This document shows positions 27,839 through 37,453 of a stretch of 64,000 nt of DNA, in pieces. A model generated the notes under the pieces. It saw only the letters and a program-made list of their open reading frames with translations. It was not told where the DNA came from and searched no databases. The DNA is from Corynebacterium pacaense (lineage in GTDB: Bacteria; Actinomycetota; Actinomycetes; Mycobacteriales; Mycobacteriaceae). The stretch spans positions 569,684-633,683 of the forward strand of contig NZ_LT821240.1 in assembly GCF_900169525.1 (NCBI RefSeq). The letters run 5' to 3'. Within the stretch, counting starts at the first letter, position 1. The number at the start of each line of letters is the position of its first letter. The position numbers and the translations under genes were made by a program.

Positions 27839-30800
27839 TTGCCCCGACACTCACCCAACCGCCTTAGGCAACTGATCGGCGTCGCCTGGGAGCACCCCGG
27901 CCTCACCACCGTCACCGTGCTCGCCGCCATCGCCGCCACGCTTTTTGAACTCGCCCTCCCGCTCCTGACCGGCGGTGCCATCGACCTCGCTCTCGGGCAG
28001 GGCGGGCAGACCCTGACCACCTCCTTCATCGAAAGATTCCGCCCCGGCGCCATGAGTGTGCTCGGGGCCGTGATCGCGCTGATGATCCTGGTGGCGCTGG
28101 CCCGCTACCTCGCCCAGTTCGGGCGCAGGTACACCGCAGGCAGACTCAGCATCGGCGTGCAGCACACCATCCGGCTCAAGACCCTTGCCTCCCTGCAGCG
28201 TCTCGACGGCCCCGGTCAGGACGAGATCCGCACCGGGCAGGTGGTCAGCCGGTCGATCAGCGACATCAACCAGGTGCAGAGCATGCTGGCGATGGTGCCC
28301 ATGATCATCGGCAACATCATCAAGCTGGTGCTCACCCTGGTGATCATGCTGATGATCTCCCCGCCGCTGACCGTCATCGCCATCATTCTGGTTCCGCTGC
28401 TGCTCGCCACCGTGGCCTATTCCAGGCGCGCACTCTTCGCCTCCACCTGGGCCGCCCAGCAAAAGGGCGCGGATCTGGCAAGCCACGTCGAGGAGACCGT
28501 AACCGGGATCCGCGTTGTCAAGGCCTTCGCCCAGGAGGAGCGGGAGGCAGATCGACTGGAGGGAACCGCCCGCGAGCTGTTCGCGCAGCGCATGCGCACC
28601 GCCCGGCTCAGCGCCCGTTTCCTGCCCATGGTGGAGCAGCTGCCGCAGATCGCACTGGTGATCAACATCGTCGGCGGTGGCTATCTCGCCATGACCGGGC
28701 AGATCACCGTGGGTACCTTTGTCGCCTTCTCCACCTACCTGACCAGCCTCTCCGCGGTCGCCCGTTCCCTGTCTGGCATGCTCATGCGCATTCAGCTGGC
28801 GCTGAGTTCGGTCGACCGCGTCTTCGAGGTGATCGACCTCGAACCCGAGCACCACGATCCCGCTGATCCCGCGGTGATCCCCGACCGGCCCCTGTCACTG
28901 AACTTCAGCGACGTCCGGTTCGGGGGCATCCTCAACGGCTTCGACCTGGAGGTCGGGGCGGGTGAGACCACCGTTGTCGTCGGGCCCACCGGCTCGGGAA
29001 AAACGATGGCGGTCCAGCTGGCCGGGGGTTTCTATCAGCCGGATGCGGGACAGATCAGCATCGGTGGCGTGCCCTACCCCGATACCAGTCTCGAGCGGGT
29101 GCGCGAGAACATCGTCTGTGTCTTTGATGATGCCTTCCTCTACTCCGCCTCCATACGCGACAACATCGCCATGGGCGCCGATGCCAGCGATGAGCAGATC
29201 AGGCACGCGGCCGAGATGGCGCAGGCCGATGAGTTCATCGGGAAGCTGGAGCACGGCTACGACGAGGTGGTCGGTGAACGCGGACTGACCCTCTCCGGGG
29301 GACAGCGCCAACGTATCGCGCTCGCCCGCGCATTCCTGGCCAGGCCGCGGGTGCTCGTCCTCGATGACGCGACCTCCGCCATCGACGCCGCCACCGAGGA
29401 CGCCATCTTCCGGGCCCTGCGCGAGGAGCTGGCCGATGTCACCATCCTGATCATCGCCCACCGCCATTCCACCCTCGAGCTCGCTGACCGCATCGCCCTG
29501 GTAGAGCACGGCACCGTCACCGCCTACGACACCTTCACCGCGCTGCGGGAGAACCGGCGCTTCACCGAGCTGATGGCACTGAACTTCCGGACCGGCGAAT
29601 CGCTGGCAACCGTGCCCGACCCCACGCCCGATCAGCTGTGGCCGGCCGTTGAGGCCGAGACGCACTATCACATCACCACCGGGCGCAGGTCCATGGCGGC
29701 CACACCCGAGCTACTCGAGCAGGTCGCGGCACTTCCGCCCGCCACCGAGGATCCGCGTGTGGATACCGCCCGGCTGAAGACCACCAGCGAGGAGTTCCGC
29801 CTAGGCGGCCTCTTCAGGCAGGTGCGGTGGCTGATCACAGCGGTGGTCGCACTTCTGGTCGTCGGTGTGGTGGCCGATCTCATCTTCCCCACCCTCATGC
29901 GCATGGCCATTGACAACGGTGTCCGCGAACGCGACACCGCCACACTGTGGATCATCGCCGCGGTCGGGGCTGTGGTGGTTCTCGTGTCCTGGTTGGCGGC
30001 GATCATCAACACCGTGATCACCGCGCGCACGGGAGAGCGTCTGCTGTTCGGCCTGCGACTGCGTTCCTTCGTCCATCTCCTGCGTCTGAGCATGGACTAT
30101 TTCGAGCGCACGATGTCCGGGCGGATCATGACTCGCATGACCACCGACATTGACAACCTCAGTTCCTTCCTACAGACGGGTCTCGCCCAGACTGTGGTCA
30201 GCGTGGGCACCCTGACCGGTATCATCACCATGCTCGCCGTCACGGACCTGAGCCTGGCGGCCATCGCGATGGGCGTGGTTCCGCTGATCATCGTGCTGAC
30301 CATCGTGTTCCGACGCGTCTCTTCACGGCTCTACACCCACAGCCGCGAACAGATCAGCCAGGTCAACGCGACCTTCCAGGAATCGGTCGCCGGCCTGCGC
30401 ACGGCCCAGATGTTCCGCATGGAGGAGCGGGTGAACCGGACCTTCGCCGCCGAGGCCGAAACCTACCGCCGGTTGCGTGTGAACTCCCAGACCGCCGTGT
30501 CCATCTACTTCCCCGGCATCGGCGCGATCTCGGAGATCACGCAGGCGGCCATCCTCGGTGTCGGCGCCTGGCAGGTCACCCGCGGTGACATCTCCCCGGG
30601 CGTGCTCGTTGCCTTCGTGATGTACCTGGGCCTGCTCTTCGGTCCCATCCAGCAGCTCAGCCAGATCTTCGACAGCTACCAGCAGGCGGCGGTGGGTCTG
30701 CGCCGCATCACCGAACTGCTCTCGACCCGGCCCAGTGTCACCGACTCCGGCACCGACCCCGGGGCCCGCGAGGCAGCACGGGGCACCCTCATGCTTGACG

Positions 30801-31498
30801 ACGCCCACTTCTCCTACCAGGACACCGAGATCCTCACGGGTGTCACGCTGTCGGTGGAACCGGCCACCACAGTGGCGGTCGTCGGCCCCACGGGGGCCGG
30901 GAAGTCCACCATTGTCAAACTCTTCGAACGACTCTACGACCCCACCCGGGGCGCGGTCCGTGCCTCGGGGAAGGACATCCGGGATTTCCCGGTGGCACAG
31001 TGGCGCCGCAGCATCGGCCATGTCCCCCAGGAGGCGCACCTGTTCAGCGGAAGCGTGGCGGAGAATATCGCCTACGGTCGGCCCGACGCCACGGCGGCCG
31101 AGATCGAATCCGCGGCGAGACGCGTCGGGGCCCTGGACGCCATCGCGGCCATCGCCGGTGGGTTCAACCACCGTGTCGGCGAGCGCGGACGCGGGCTGTC
31201 CTCGGGCCAGCGGCAGCTGATCGCCCTGGCCCGGGCGGAGCTCATCGAACCCGAGATCATGCTCCTGGACGAAGCCACCTCCACCCTCGACCCGGCCACC
31301 GAGGCCATCATCCTCAACGCATCCGAACGGGTCACCGCCGGACGGACCTCGATCATCGTGGCCCACCGTCTGGCCACCGCACAGCGCGCGGACCGCATCA
31401 TCGTGGTGGAGGCGGGACGTATCATTGAGGACGGAAACCACGATGAACTTCTGGGTAGGGAGGGAACCTACTCCCGGATGTGGCATTTAGTTCGCTGA
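27839..31498 (+). CDS. fused ABC exporter (TMD-NBD-TMD-NBD)
   Basis: A 1219-aa protein joining two exporter half-transporters. NBD1 has Walker A GPTGSGKT (about residue 382), signature LSGGQ (about 485) and Walker B VLVLDD (about 508), with Asp where the catalytic Glu should be. NBD2 has Walker A GPTGAGKS (about 1016), signature LSSGQ (about 1119) and an intact LLDEATS. ATP site 1 (Walker motifs of NBD1, signature of NBD2) is therefore degenerate and site 2 is canonical, as in heterodimeric exporters. A TTG start at 27839 follows AGGAAAGG. The substrate is unknown; lipids or drugs are typical. The same gene neighbours odhA in related genomes. Confidence 0.92.
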   Translation: MPRHSPNRLRQLIGVAWEHPGLTTVTVLAAIAATLFELALPLLTGGAIDLALGQGGQTLTTSFIERFRPGAMSVLGAVIALMILVALARYLAQFGRRYTAGRLSIGVQHTIRLKTLASLQRLDGPGQDEIRTGQVVSRSISDINQVQSMLAMVPMIIGNIIKLVLTLVIMLMISPPLTVIAIILVPLLLATVAYSRRALFASTWAAQQKGADLASHVEETVTGIRVVKAFAQEEREADRLEGTARELFAQRMRTARLSARFLPMVEQLPQIALVINIVGGGYLAMTGQITVGTFVAFSTYLTSLSAVARSLSGMLMRIQLALSSVDRVFEVIDLEPEHHDPADPAVIPDRPLSLNFSDVRFGGILNGFDLEVGAGETTVVVGPTGSGKTMAVQLAGGFYQPDAGQISIGGVPYPDTSLERVRENIVCVFDDAFLYSASIRDNIAMGADASDEQIRHAAEMAQADEFIGKLEHGYDEVVGERGLTLSGGQRQRIALARAFLARPRVLVLDDATSAIDAATEDAIFRALREELADVTILIIAHRHSTLELADRIALVEHGTVTAYDTFTALRENRRFTELMALNFRTGESLATVPDPTPDQLWPAVEAETHYHITTGRRSMAATPELLEQVAALPPATEDPRVDTARLKTTSEEFRLGGLFRQVRWLITAVVALLVVGVVADLIFPTLMRMAIDNGVRERDTATLWIIAAVGAVVVLVSWLAAIINTVITARTGERLLFGLRLRSFVHLLRLSMDYFERTMSGRIMTRMTTDIDNLSSFLQTGLAQTVVSVGTLTGIITMLAVTDLSLAAIAMGVVPLIIVLTIVFRRVSSRLYTHSREQISQVNATFQESVAGLRTAQMFRMEERVNRTFAAEAETYRRLRVNSQTAVSIYFPGIGAISEITQAAILGVGAWQVTRGDISPGVLVAFVMYLGLLFGPIQQLSQIFDSYQQAAVGLRRITELLSTRPSVTDSGTDPGAREAARGTLMLDDAHFSYQDTEILTGVTLSVEPATTVAVVGPTGAGKSTIVKLFERLYDPTRGAVRASGKDIRDFPVAQWRRSIGHVPQEAHLFSGSVAENIAYGRPDATAAEIESAARRVGALDAIAAIAGGFNHRVGERGRGLSSGQRQLIALARAELIEPEIMLLDEATSTLDPATEAIILNASERVTAGRTSIIVAHRLATAQRADRIIVVEAGRIIEDGNHDELLGREGTYSRMWHLVR

Positions 31499-31651
31499 CA
31501 CGATATTTTTGTGAGAACTGTGAGCCAAAAAGTGCTACAACTGGGGTGCTAGGCATTGTGCCGACAACCACCGTTACAGTGGATCAATAAGCGGATCAAA
31601 AAGCGTCGCAATTAGTTGAAGACAAGCAAGGAAAAGAGGCGAGCACCTGCC

Positions 31652-34600
31652 GTGAGCAGCGCTAGTACTTTCGGCCAGAACGCGTGGCTGGTAGACGAGA
31701 TGTTCCAGCAGTTCCAGAAGGACCCCGCGTCCGTGGACAAGGAATGGAGAGATCTCTTCGAGTCACAGGGGGAGCCTTCCGCCACCCCCGCTGCCACCCC
31801 GGAAGGGAAAAAGGCTCCGGCCGCAAAGCCCGCGGCGCAGGCAAGCAAGCCCCCCGTGCAAGCAAGCAAGCCCGCCGTGCAGGCAAGCAAGCCGGAGAAG
31901 CCCGCCCCTCGTGTGGAAAGCAAAAAGGTCAAGGAGTCTGCGCTGTCCAAGCAACAGGAATTGCCGCAGGCGGGAACAACCCCGCTCAAGGGCATCTTCA
32001 AGTCCATCGCGAAGAACATGGATCTCTCCCTCGAGATCCCCACCGCCACCTCGGTGCGCGACATGCCCGCCCGGCTCATGTTCGAGAACCGGGCCATGGT
32101 CAACGACCAGCTCAAGCGGACCCGCGGTGGAAAGATCTCCTTCACCCACATCATCGGCTATGCGGCGATCCAGGCCACGATCGCCCATCCGTCCATGAAC
32201 AACTCCTACGAGGTTGCCAACGGCAAGCCCTCGCTGGTCGTCCCGGAGCACATCAACCTCGGCCTGGCTATCGACCTGCCGCAGAAGGATGGCTCACGTG
32301 CCCTCGTGGTCGCCGCCATCAACGAGACCGAGAGGATGAACTTCGCGGAGTTCATCGACGCCTACGAGGATATCGTCACCCGCTCCCGCAAGGGCAAGCT
32401 GACCATGGACGATTATCAGGGCGTGACCATCTCCCTGACCAACCCCGGTGGTATCGGCACCCGCCACTCCGTCCCGAGGCTGACCCAGGGTCAGGGCACC
32501 ATCATCGGTGTCGGTTCCATGGACTACCCCGCCGAATTCCAGGGCGCCTCCGAGGACCGCCTCGCCGAACTCGGTGTGGGCAAGCTGGTCACCATCACCT
32601 CCACCTATGATCACCGCGTGATCCAGGGTGCGGAGTCCGGTGAGTTCCTGCGCACCATGTCCCAACTGCTTGTCGACGACAAGTTCTGGGACGACATCTT
32701 CGAGTGCATGAACGTGCCCTACACCCCGATCCGCTGGGCGCAGGATCTGCCCAACACCGGAGTGGACAAGAACACCCGCGTCATGCAGCTGATCGAGGCC
32801 TACCGTTCACGCGGCCATCTGATCGCGGACACCAACCCGCTGCAGTGGGTCCAGCCGGGCATGCCCGTCCCCGATCACCGCGATCTCGACATCGAGACCA
32901 ACGGTCTGACCCTGTGGGACCTGGACCGCACCTTCCATGTCGGCGGTTTCGGTGGCAAGGAGACCATGACCCTGCGCGAGGTGCTGTCCCGGCTGCGCGC
33001 CGCCTACACCCTCAAGGTCGGCTCCGAGTACACCCACATCCTCGACCGCGATGAGCGCACCTGGCTGCAGGACCGCCTCGAGGCGGGCATGCCCAAGCCC
33101 ACCCCCGCCGAGCAGAAGTACATCCTGCAGAAGCTCAATGCCGCCGAGGCCTTCGAGAACTTCCTGCAGACCAAGTACGTCGGCCAGAAGCGCTTCTCAC
33201 TGGAGGGCGCGGAGTCGCTGATTCCACTGATGGATTCCGCGATCGACACCGCGGCGGGACAGGGCCTGGACGAGGTTGTCATCGGCATGCCGCACCGCGG
33301 TCGTCTGAACGTGCTGTTCAACATCGTGGGCAAGCCGCTGTCGACGATCTTCAACGAGTTCGAGGGACAAATGGAGCAGGGCCAGATCGGCGGCTCCGGC
33401 GATGTCAAGTACCACCTCGGATCCTCGGGCACCCACCTGCAGATGTTCGGCGACGGGGAGATCAAGGTCACCCTGACCGCGAACCCCTCCCACCTCGAGG
33501 CCGTCAACCCGGTCATGGAGGGCATCGTCCGCGCAAAGCAGGACCTCCTGGACAAGGGCCAGGACGGCTTCACCGTCGTCCCGCTGCTGCTCCACGGTGA
33601 CGCGGCATTCGCGGGCCTGGGCATCGTCCCGGAGACCATCAACCTGGCCAAGCTGCGCGGATACGACGTCGGCGGCACGATCCACATCGTGGTCAACAAC
33701 CAGATCGGCTTCACCACCACGCCGGACTCCAGTCGTTCCATGCACTACGCGACCGATTACGCCAAGGCCTTCGGTTGCCCGGTCTTCCACGTCAACGGTG
33801 ATGACCCCGAGGCCGTGGTCTGGGTCGGCCAGCTGGCCACCGAATACCGTCGTCGCTTCGGCAAGGATGTCTTCATCGACCTGGTCTGCTTCCGCCGCCG
33901 CGGACACAACGAGGCCGATGATCCCTCGATGACCCAGCCGAAGATGTACGAGATCATCAACAAGAAGGAGGGCGTGCGCGCGCAGTACACCGAGGACCTC
34001 CTCGGACGCGGCGACCTCTCCAGCAATGACGCCGAGGCCGTCGTCCGCGACTTCCACGATCAGATGGAGTCGGTGTTCAACGAGGTCAAGGAGGCCAGCA
34101 AGAAGAACGCCGAGGTTCAGGCGGGAATCACCGGCTCCCAGGAGCTGACCCGCGACCTGGACACCAACATCTCCCGCGAGGAACTCCTCGAGCTCGGCCA
34201 GGCCTTCGCCAAGGTGCCCGAGGGCTTCGAGTACCACCAGCGCGTCGCACCGGTGGCCAAGAAGCGCGCCTCCTCCGTCAGGGAGGGCGGCATTGACTGG
34301 GGCTGGGGCGAGCTCATCGCCTTCGGCTCACTGGCCAACGAGGGCAAGCTCGTCCGCCTGGCCGGCGAGGACACCCGTCGCGGAACATTCACCCAGCGGC
34401 ACGCCGTTGCCATCGACCCCAGGACCTCGGAGGAATACAATCCTCTCAATGATCTTGCGCAGTCCCATGGCGAGGGCAAGTTCCTGGTGTATAACTCCGC
34501 GCTCACCGAGTATGCGGGAATGGGCTTCGAGTACGGCTACTCCGTGGGCAACCCGGACGCCGTCGTGGCCTGGGAGGCACAGTTCGGCGACTTCGCCAAT

Positions 34601-35329
34601 GGTGCCCAGACCATCATCGATGAGTACGTCTCCTCCGGCGAGGCCAAGTGGGGCCAGCTCTCCTCCGTGATCCTGCTGCTCCCCCACGGCTACGAGGGCC
34701 AGGGCCCGGACCACTCCTCGGGACGCATCGAGCGCTTCCTGCAGATGTGCGCCGAGGGTTCGATGACCATCGCTCAGCCGTCCACCCCGGCGAACTATTT
34801 CCATCTGCTGCGTCGTCAGGGCCTCGGCAAGATGAAGCGTCCGCTGATCGTCTTCACCCCGAAGTCGATGCTGCGCAACAAGGCCGCCGCCTCCGCCCCC
34901 GAGGACTTCACCGAGGTCAGGCGCTTCCAGTCGGTCATCAACGACCCCTCGGTCACCGATGCCGACAAGGTCAGGAAGATCATGCTCGTCTCCGGCAAGC
35001 TCTACTATGATCTGGCCAAGCGCAAGGAGAAGGATGGTCGCGATGACGTCGCCATCGTCCGTGTGGAGATGCTCCACCCGATCCCCTTCAACCGACTGAA
35101 GAACACCTTCGACGGCTACCCGGACGCCGAGGAGATCCTCTTCGTCCAGGATGAGCCTGCGAACCAGGGTGCGTGGCCGTTCTACAACGAGCACCTGCGC
35201 AATCTGATCCCGGACATGCTGCCCATGCGCCGGATCTCCCGCCGCTCGCAGTCCTCCACCGCCACCGGTGTCTCCAAGGTTCACGCCGTCGAGGAGAAGA
35301 GGCTTATCGACGAGGCATTCGAGGCCTAA
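31652..35329 (+). CDS. odhA: 2-oxoglutarate dehydrogenase E1/E2 fusion subunit
   Basis: A 1225-aa TCA-cycle enzyme of the corynebacterial/mycobacterial OdhA/Kgd type. An E2 succinyltransferase domain comes first (residues about 90-350, with DHRVIQG at its end), then the thiamine-diphosphate E1 part ([44 protein letters not shown]). There is no lipoyl domain; the complex uses the lipoyl groups of the pyruvate dehydrogenase E2. The GTG at 31652 matches the conserved N-terminus [11 protein letters not shown]. The linker at about 50-80 is Ala/Pro/Lys-rich with three QASKP repeats. In C. glutamicum the enzyme is inhibited by unphosphorylated OdhI. It is followed by a strong terminator. Confidence 0.97.
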   Translation: MSSASTFGQNAWLVDEMFQQFQKDPASVDKEWRDLFESQGEPSATPAATPEGKKAPAAKPAAQASKPPVQASKPAVQASKPEKPAPRVESKKVKESALSKQQELPQAGTTPLKGIFKSIAKNMDLSLEIPTATSVRDMPARLMFENRAMVNDQLKRTRGGKISFTHIIGYAAIQATIAHPSMNNSYEVANGKPSLVVPEHINLGLAIDLPQKDGSRALVVAAINETERMNFAEFIDAYEDIVTRSRKGKLTMDDYQGVTISLTNPGGIGTRHSVPRLTQGQGTIIGVGSMDYPAEFQGASEDRLAELGVGKLVTITSTYDHRVIQGAESGEFLRTMSQLLVDDKFWDDIFECMNVPYTPIRWAQDLPNTGVDKNTRVMQLIEAYRSRGHLIADTNPLQWVQPGMPVPDHRDLDIETNGLTLWDLDRTFHVGGFGGKETMTLREVLSRLRAAYTLKVGSEYTHILDRDERTWLQDRLEAGMPKPTPAEQKYILQKLNAAEAFENFLQTKYVGQKRFSLEGAESLIPLMDSAIDTAAGQGLDEVVIGMPHRGRLNVLFNIVGKPLSTIFNEFEGQMEQGQIGGSGDVKYHLGSSGTHLQMFGDGEIKVTLTANPSHLEAVNPVMEGIVRAKQDLLDKGQDGFTVVPLLLHGDAAFAGLGIVPETINLAKLRGYDVGGTIHIVVNNQIGFTTTPDSSRSMHYATDYAKAFGCPVFHVNGDDPEAVVWVGQLATEYRRRFGKDVFIDLVCFRRRGHNEADDPSMTQPKMYEIINKKEGVRAQYTEDLLGRGDLSSNDAEAVVRDFHDQMESVFNEVKEASKKNAEVQAGITGSQELTRDLDTNISREELLELGQAFAKVPEGFEYHQRVAPVAKKRASSVREGGIDWGWGELIAFGSLANEGKLVRLAGEDTRRGTFTQRHAVAIDPRTSEEYNPLNDLAQSHGEGKFLVYNSALTEYAGMGFEYGYSVGNPDAVVAWEAQFGDFANGAQTIIDEYVSSGEAKWGQLSSVILLLPHGYEGQGPDHSSGRIERFLQMCAEGSMTIAQPSTPANYFHLLRRQGLGKMKRPLIVFTPKSMLRNKAAASAPEDFTEVRRFQSVINDPSVTDADKVRKIMLVSGKLYYDLAKRKEKDGRDDVAIVRVEMLHPIPFNRLKNTFDGYPDAEEILFVQDEPANQGAWPFYNEHLRNLIPDMLPMRRISRRSQSSTATGVSKVHAVEEKRLIDEAFEA

Positions 35330-35342
35330 ACGCCACTGCGTC

Positions 35343-35418
35343 GCCCGCAGGCGGATGTGCGGGCAACGACTAACCCACCGGTCTCCCACGTGCACGTGGG
35401 AGACCGGTGGGTTTTTGT
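35343..35418 (+). terminator. odhA terminator: hairpin plus 42-bp perfect palindrome and T-run
   Basis: GCCCGCA...TGCGGGC (35343-35363) forms a first hairpin. It is followed by a perfect 42-bp inverted repeat at 35372-35413, centred on TGCA, and then TTT. The palindrome starts AACCCACCGGTCTCCCACG and reads identically on the other strand. A rho-independent terminator is clear; the T-run makes it strongest on the plus strand. Confidence 0.95.
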
Positions 35419-35445
35419 GACAGTGGGTTTCAGGGGCCCGGGTTC

Positions 35446-36009
35446 CTAGGGGCGACGCTCACAACCGATGCCATCACCGTCGCGGTCGAGGTGGCGTGCA
35501 TAGCCCGGCTCCCCGCTGCGGATCGGACGGCCGATCGCGTTCCACACAGCCGTGCAGTTCTTGTAGGAGGCCGCGGAGGGTGCGGGTGCGGGTGCGGGTG
35601 CCGGAGCAGGTGCCGGCGCAGGTGCGGGTGCGGGTGCCGGTGCGGGTGCGGGTGCCGGAGCAGGTGCGGGTGCGGGTGCCGGAGCAGGTGCGGGTGCCGG
35701 CGGGTTCGGAATGATGCCCGGCAGGGGGTTCGGGATGATCCGCTGCTGGACGGCCCAGTTGACCCCGCCCGCGATCAGACCGCCGACGGCGATCACGGCG
35801 GCCACACCGATGATGATGGCGGTGGTGTCATCCCCATCCTCCGAACTGCCCGAGGATGACAGCTCGTCGCTGGATCCCGAGGATGACAAGACGTCGCTGG
35901 ATCCCGAGGACAGGCTCTCCGTGGAGGCGTGTGCGGGAGCGACCGAGCCCAGCGTCAGCGCGAGGGCGATTCCGATTGATACAAGTGATTTACGCATAAC
36001 GAATACCAT
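35446..36009 (-). CDS. secreted/anchored Excalibur-domain protein with Ala-Pro repeat
   Basis: A 187-aa protein with an N-terminal signal peptide (ALALTLGSVAPAHA, cleavage after AHA). A Ser/Gly-rich stretch with three SSSGSSD-type repeats follows, then a hydrophobic segment (IIIGVAAVIAVGGLIAGG), about twenty Ala-Pro pairs, and a C-terminal Excalibur domain (YKNC, GEPGY, LDRDGDGIGCE). The DRDGDG loop is a calcium-binding motif. The Ala-Pro rod would span the cell wall and present the domain outside. AGGA before the ATG at 36009 decides the start. The repeat DNA (GGTGCGGGTGCC units) is prone to length change. Confidence 0.85.
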   Translation of the reverse strand: MVFVMRKSLVSIGIALALTLGSVAPAHASTESLSSGSSDVLSSSGSSDELSSSGSSEDGDDTTAIIIGVAAVIAVGGLIAGGVNWAVQQRIIPNPLPGIIPNPPAPAPAPAPAPAPAPAPAPAPAPAPAPAPAPAPAPAPAPAPSAASYKNCTAVWNAIGRPIRSGEPGYARHLDRDGDGIGCERRP

Positions 36010-36093
36010 GGCACATCCTGGCAAAAGCGTAGGTATCAACTAGCAGTAAGCACATTTTACTATCCTTCGGATACCCCTGTCGGCCAACTCCAG

Positions 36094-36756
36094 CTAGAGC
36101 CCCTTGCCCGCCAGGTATCCGGCGACCACACCGGCCCCCTCCCGGTACTCGCCCATCAGCATTTGCAGATCGGCGGTGTTGATGGTTCCACCGACCACGT
36201 TGAGAATTGAGCGCTCCTCCCGGTTCAGTGCGGGTTTGCGGTAGATCGGGACAATGTTCTGCGGAAGTGCGTTGGAGCCCTCGCAGGCGACTGCGTTGGA
36301 GGGGTCGGTCGCCGCCAGATGCCCGGGCAGTGACGCCACGAGCGCATCGTAGACCTCCTCCCGCCATTCCCCCGAGTTTGGGTCGATTGTCCCCTCGGCG
36401 AGGTACTCGCGCTCCAGTTCAGCTGCTCGCGAGGGGTTGAAGTGCTCAAGCAGCTCGCCCGCGCATCCGATGGTCAGATCGGCCTGTCCCTCATCGAGTG
36501 CACGGAATCGGGACTCGGGGTCCTCGTCCACGAGCTGCACGATCGTCGTGCGCCCACTGGAACGCAGAGCCAGCTGGTAGAGCTTGCCCAGAACCAGATT
36601 CTCGGTGGATCCGCGTGGGACGGAGACGTAGATATTCTCCACGCTCTCCGCAGGTGCCACCGATTCGGGTTCGAACTGCGCGCTGCAGCCGGATACCGCG
36701 AGGGCAATCGTCGTCAGTGCAGCGGTGAGCATTATTCCGCGCCGAGAAACCTTCAT
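36094..36756 (-). CDS. substrate-binding lipoprotein, OpuAC/QAT-like, orphan
   Basis: About 220 aa with a lipoprotein signal (lipobox VSGC at residues 23-26). The mature part begins a periplasmic-binding fold of the glycine-betaine/quaternary-amine class (STENLVLGKLYQLAL, ADLTIGCAGELLEHF, IVPIYRKPALN). It would be lipid-anchored outside the membrane. No permease or ATPase gene accompanies it, so it may serve a distant transporter or act as a sensor. TAAAGT lies seven bases before the ATG, indicating a leaderless transcript. The fold assignment is by motif resemblance only. Confidence 0.7.
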   Translation of the reverse strand: MKVSRRGIMLTAALTTIALAVSGCSAQFEPESVAPAESVENIYVSVPRGSTENLVLGKLYQLALRSSGRTTIVQLVDEDPESRFRALDEGQADLTIGCAGELLEHFNPSRAAELEREYLAEGTIDPNSGEWREEVYDALVASLPGHLAATDPSNAVACEGSNALPQNIVPIYRKPALNREERSILNVVGGTINTADLQMLMGEYREGAGVVAGYLAGKGL

Positions 36757-36805
36757 GTCGGTCACTTTAGCGGAAGCGGCGGCCGACAAGCCCGCGCGGG
36801 CACGG

Positions 36806-37321
36806 CTACTCCGGTGTCCGCTGGCCCATCTCACTGCGGGCGATGAGGTCGCGCGCCTCCCGTGCGCGGTCGGCGGTGCACAGCACATCATAGCGGCCGG
36901 CGACGATCTGCGTGCTCGAGGTGAAATCGCGACGTCCCCTGGATGCCGCGTAGGGAATCGCCGTGGTGATGATCCCGAAAACTACGCCCATGGTCACACC
37001 CACGAGGAGTGCGGCACCCCAGGATTCATAGAAGAAACTCATCAGCAGACCGAAGAACAGGCCCAGCCACGCACCGGAAGCGGCTCCGCCGGCTATCACA
37101 CGGCCCCACGTCAACCTGCCGGTGACCTTCTCCACCTCCATGAGGTCAACCCCCACGATCGTGAGTTCGGAGACAGGAAACTCCCTGTCGCTGAGCATGT
37201 CCACCGCCGACTGCGCCTCTGCGTAGGACTGGAAGCTGCCCACCGGCCACCCTTCCGGACGTGTCTTGGTATTACGGTTGAGATTGCGTTCCGGACCTGC
37301 TGCACGCGATGGCGTCGTCAT
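36806..37321 (-). CDS. general-stress-protein-17M-like membrane protein
   Basis: A 171-aa protein. The N-terminal half resembles the GSP17M/YflT domain (VGSFQSYAEAQSAVDMLSD, then FPVSELTIVGVDL). Two closely spaced membrane segments follow (AWLGLFFGLLMSFFY, LLVGVTMGVVFGIITTA) and a short cytosolic tail. Related genes neighbour the MgtE-like/Mrp cluster in actinobacteria. Function unknown. Confidence 0.8.
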   Translation of the reverse strand: MTTPSRAAGPERNLNRNTKTRPEGWPVGSFQSYAEAQSAVDMLSDREFPVSELTIVGVDLMEVEKVTGRLTWGRVIAGGAASGAWLGLFFGLLMSFFYESWGAALLVGVTMGVVFGIITTAIPYAASRGRRDFTSSTQIVAGRYDVLCTADRAREARDLIARSEMGQRTPE

Positions 37322-37453
37322 GTCAAAAGTGCCCCTTCTTCGGTTTGGCTCGATTTTAATCCCCTGTACACCAATTCAACGTTTGAATCAGTGGGAAGGT
37401 TCCTCCGCACCGGCGACCTCGCGTGTCCACCCCACGCGTTAAGATTGGCAGCC

